Below, in pieces: positions 62,661 through 64,000 of a stretch of 64,000 nt of DNA. Within the stretch, counting starts at the first letter, position 1; each line of letters starts with the position of its first letter. The stretch is from positions 2,974,550 to 3,038,549 of the forward strand of contig NZ_LT960614.1 of assembly GCF_900231165.1 (NCBI RefSeq). Reading direction: 5' to 3'. The stretch comes from Hartmannibacter diazotrophicus (GTDB lineage: Bacteria; Pseudomonadota; Alphaproteobacteria; Rhizobiales; Pleomorphomonadaceae). The position numbers were made by a program, and so were the translations under genes. The notes below the pieces were generated by a model, which saw only the letters and a list, made by a program, of their open reading frames with translations, was not told the DNA's origin and did no database searches.

Positions 62661-63362
62661 TCAGTGCAACAGCGGCAGCAGCGTCATTGCCGATTCACGC
62701 AGATCGCCGAACACGGTGGCCACCTCGAACAGGCAGAAGACGACGAACAGCATATAGACGCGTTCGTATCTGCTCGCGAAGAAGGAAACCAAATTCTCGA
62801 TCCTCCGCGTGAACAGGTAGTGGGCCAGAACGGTCGAAGCGATGCCGAGTAGTGCGCCGCAGAAGACGTCGCTCGGATAGTGGTAGCCGGCATAAACGCG
62901 CGGGAAGCTCACGACGACGATCGACCAGAAGAAAAAGAAGAGGCCCATCCGCCGCGACACGAACCAGATCGCGGTCGCCAGCGCGAAGGCCAGCGCGGCC
63001 GTGTCGCTCGGAAAGGAACTCCAGTCGGACAGGAAATCCGGCGGAACGCCGAACGGAACCACGAACCCTTCGATGCCCGCATAAAGCGGACGCGGATGAT
63101 GCGGCGAAAGATCCTGAATGGCCCGCGACACCACCAGAGCGATGAAAGCGCCGAGCAGCGTGAAGACCGCAAAGTTCTTGTTGCGGTCAGTACGATTGCC
63201 TGCAAAGGACTCGTACACGATGTAAACGACCATAGGCAACATCTTGAAAGAATTCTTGGTCAGTGTATCGACAACAAAGATGTCGAACAACTCGCTTTTC
63301 CGAGAAATACTACTGAGCGCCAAGATGATAGGATAATCAAACAGGCGAAAAAAATCATACAT
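62661..63362 (-). CDS. PAP2-superfamily membrane phosphatase, variant active site
   Basis: 233-residue integral membrane protein with about six hydrophobic stretches (AVFTLLGAFIALVVSRAI, AALAFALATAIWFVSRRMG, GLFFFFWSIVVVSF and others). PAP2 motif 1 is weakened: RAIQDLSPHHPRPLY (an Arg replaces the usual Lys at its start). Motif 2 is SFPSDTAALAFA, where Thr replaces the catalytic His of PSGH. Motif 3 is intact, FPRVYAGYHYPSDVFCG. The replaced motif-2 residue makes standard phosphatase chemistry doubtful. Its AT-rich leader (63363-63531) probably contains its promoter. Confidence 0.82.
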   Translation of the reverse strand: MYDFFRLFDYPIILALSSISRKSELFDIFVVDTLTKNSFKMLPMVVYIVYESFAGNRTDRNKNFAVFTLLGAFIALVVSRAIQDLSPHHPRPLYAGIEGFVVPFGVPPDFLSDWSSFPSDTAALAFALATAIWFVSRRMGLFFFFWSIVVVSFPRVYAGYHYPSDVFCGALLGIASTVLAHYLFTRRIENLVSFFASRYERVYMLFVVFCLFEVATVFGDLRESAMTLLPLLH

Positions 63363-63531
63363 TTTTACTGCCCCAAAAATATATGAGCTGTCATTTTTTT
63401 GTCATATATCGACTTGAATCGCATTGAAAGCTGTTTGGGGTTGCGTGCACCGCAAAAAAGTAACTTTACGTTAACATTCTGAAGAAAAACATTTCAAATT
63501 CAATATCTTGGCATATTCCCCAGCACCCTCC

Positions 63532-64000
63532 TCAACGGCGCCGGCTAATATCGGCATAGGGCGTACCGTCACGATGGGTATAGATCGCCGGCACGCCGCC
63601 TGCGGGCGCCAACATGTCGATGTCGGAGTAATGGGCGGCGTCGGTCCCGATCCGTGAGCCGACCTCCAGCACCAGCGCATCCTTGTCCGACCTGTTCTGC
63701 AGGTGATGGCCATCGGCCTCTCCGGCCTTGAAGCCGGCGCAGTCCCCAGCCTCGAGGGTCTCCTCGCCGTCGTCCGTCACCAGCACGACCTTTCCGGCAA
63801 CGACATAGACGAACTCGTCCTCTTCCGTATGCCAGTGCCGCTGGCTCGACCATGCCCCGGGTGGCAGGCGCAGGAGGTTGACACCGAATTGCGTCAGCCC
63901 GGCCGCATCGCCGAGCTTCGTTCGTTCCCGCGCAAGGCAGGGATCGCAGAACGGCGGCGGATAGAGCGTGCCGATGAACGGGTCGAGAGCGAGGAGATTG
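63532..64000 (-). CDS. Cupin-domain protein, truncated by window end
   Basis: At least 156 codons of a protein whose start lies beyond base 64000. The core SSQRHWHTEEDEFVYVVAGK then ADGHHLQNRSDKDALVLEVG is a double-motif cupin, with metal-ligand-type His/Glu in HWHTEEDEF and H in DGHHLQN. A segment before it has FCDPCLARERTKLGDAAGL with two Cys. The C-terminus is VPAIYTHRDGTPYADISRRR. Cupins of this sort are sugar epimerase-like, dioxygenase-like or sensor proteins, and the function is undetermined. Confidence 0.85.
   Translation of the reverse strand, partial: NLLALDPFIGTLYPPPFCDPCLARERTKLGDAAGLTQFGVNLLRLPPGAWSSQRHWHTEEDEFVYVVAGKVVLVTDDGEETLEAGDCAGFKAGEADGHHLQNRSDKDALVLEVGSRIGTDAAHYSDIDMLAPAGGVPAIYTHRDGTPYADISRRR

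Noticed and set aside
1-64000. tRNA, rRNA, CRISPR arrays, phage or transposase genes
   Set aside because: None was recognised on either strand; a covariance search (tRNAscan, Infernal) would be decisive for small RNAs.

Overview
The window is GC-rich, densely coded chromosomal DNA from an alphaproteobacterium, most likely of the order Hyphomicrobiales (Rhizobiales). The reasons are the HdaA-type DnaA regulator beside ppk/ppx and purM/purN, the hom/glpX/recJ group, a class I PHB synthase, Crp/Fnr regulators with FixK/FNR-type boxes, and YfgM-BamB-Der gene order. Genus cannot be fixed from sequence alone. I saw no rRNA, tRNA, CRISPR array, prophage or transposase gene.

Layout. 1-6.1 kb (minus): end of an Ldh-family dehydrogenase, recJ, glpX, hom and an AlaC-like aminotransferase. 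6.3-15 kb: a small lipoprotein, phaC (plus), then a minus-strand run of pgsA-like, AI-2E permease, hdaA, ppk and ppx, so carbon and phosphate storage polymers sit together. 15-18.1 kb (plus): an AT-rich spacer, a DUF1097 membrane protein, purM and purN. 18.2-24.4 kb (minus): a lipoprotein, a stand-alone molybdopterin oxidoreductase, a small exported protein, a flavoprotein monooxygenase, ndk and dusA.

24.6-26.5 kb is a compact sulfur operon. A perfect ATTC-N8-GAAT palindrome of the BigR/SqrR type precedes two overlapping YeeE/YedE half-transporters and an exported CX4R rhodanese/DUF442-like protein that carries three tandem ten-residue NPCAP repeats. No bigR/sqrR gene is in the window.

26.6-42.5 kb is an accessory, stress-type region: DUF proteins, a PfkB kinase, two paralogous phosphoribosyltransferases, a stand-alone PolX-like helix-hairpin-helix protein, a flavodoxin, Hsp20, a CBS protein, a phasin-like protein, two Crp/Fnr regulators (one with an FNR-like cysteine cluster), a hybrid histidine kinase, an OmpR-type regulator, PolX and a host-attachment-family protein. 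TTGAY-N4-RTCAA palindromes lie in many of its intergenic spaces and before the universal stress protein at 60.9 kb. Together these suggest a low-oxygen/redox-controlled survival regulon.

42.7-54 kb holds an FMN hydroxy-acid dehydrogenase, a DJ-1/GlxA divergent pair, a sulfite-oxidase-like molybdoenzyme, a Cache chemoreceptor, a GYD protein, an LLM flavin enzyme, a perfect 33-bp inverted repeat pair, der, bamB and a YfgM-like gene. 54.6-64 kb holds a class III cyclase with a CxxCH-containing sensor domain, a two-CxxCH exported protein immediately downstream of a PhoX-family phosphatase, a long weakly coding spacer, a universal stress protein, a BadF/BadG-type sugar kinase, a variant PAP2 phosphatase and a cupin protein cut by the window end.
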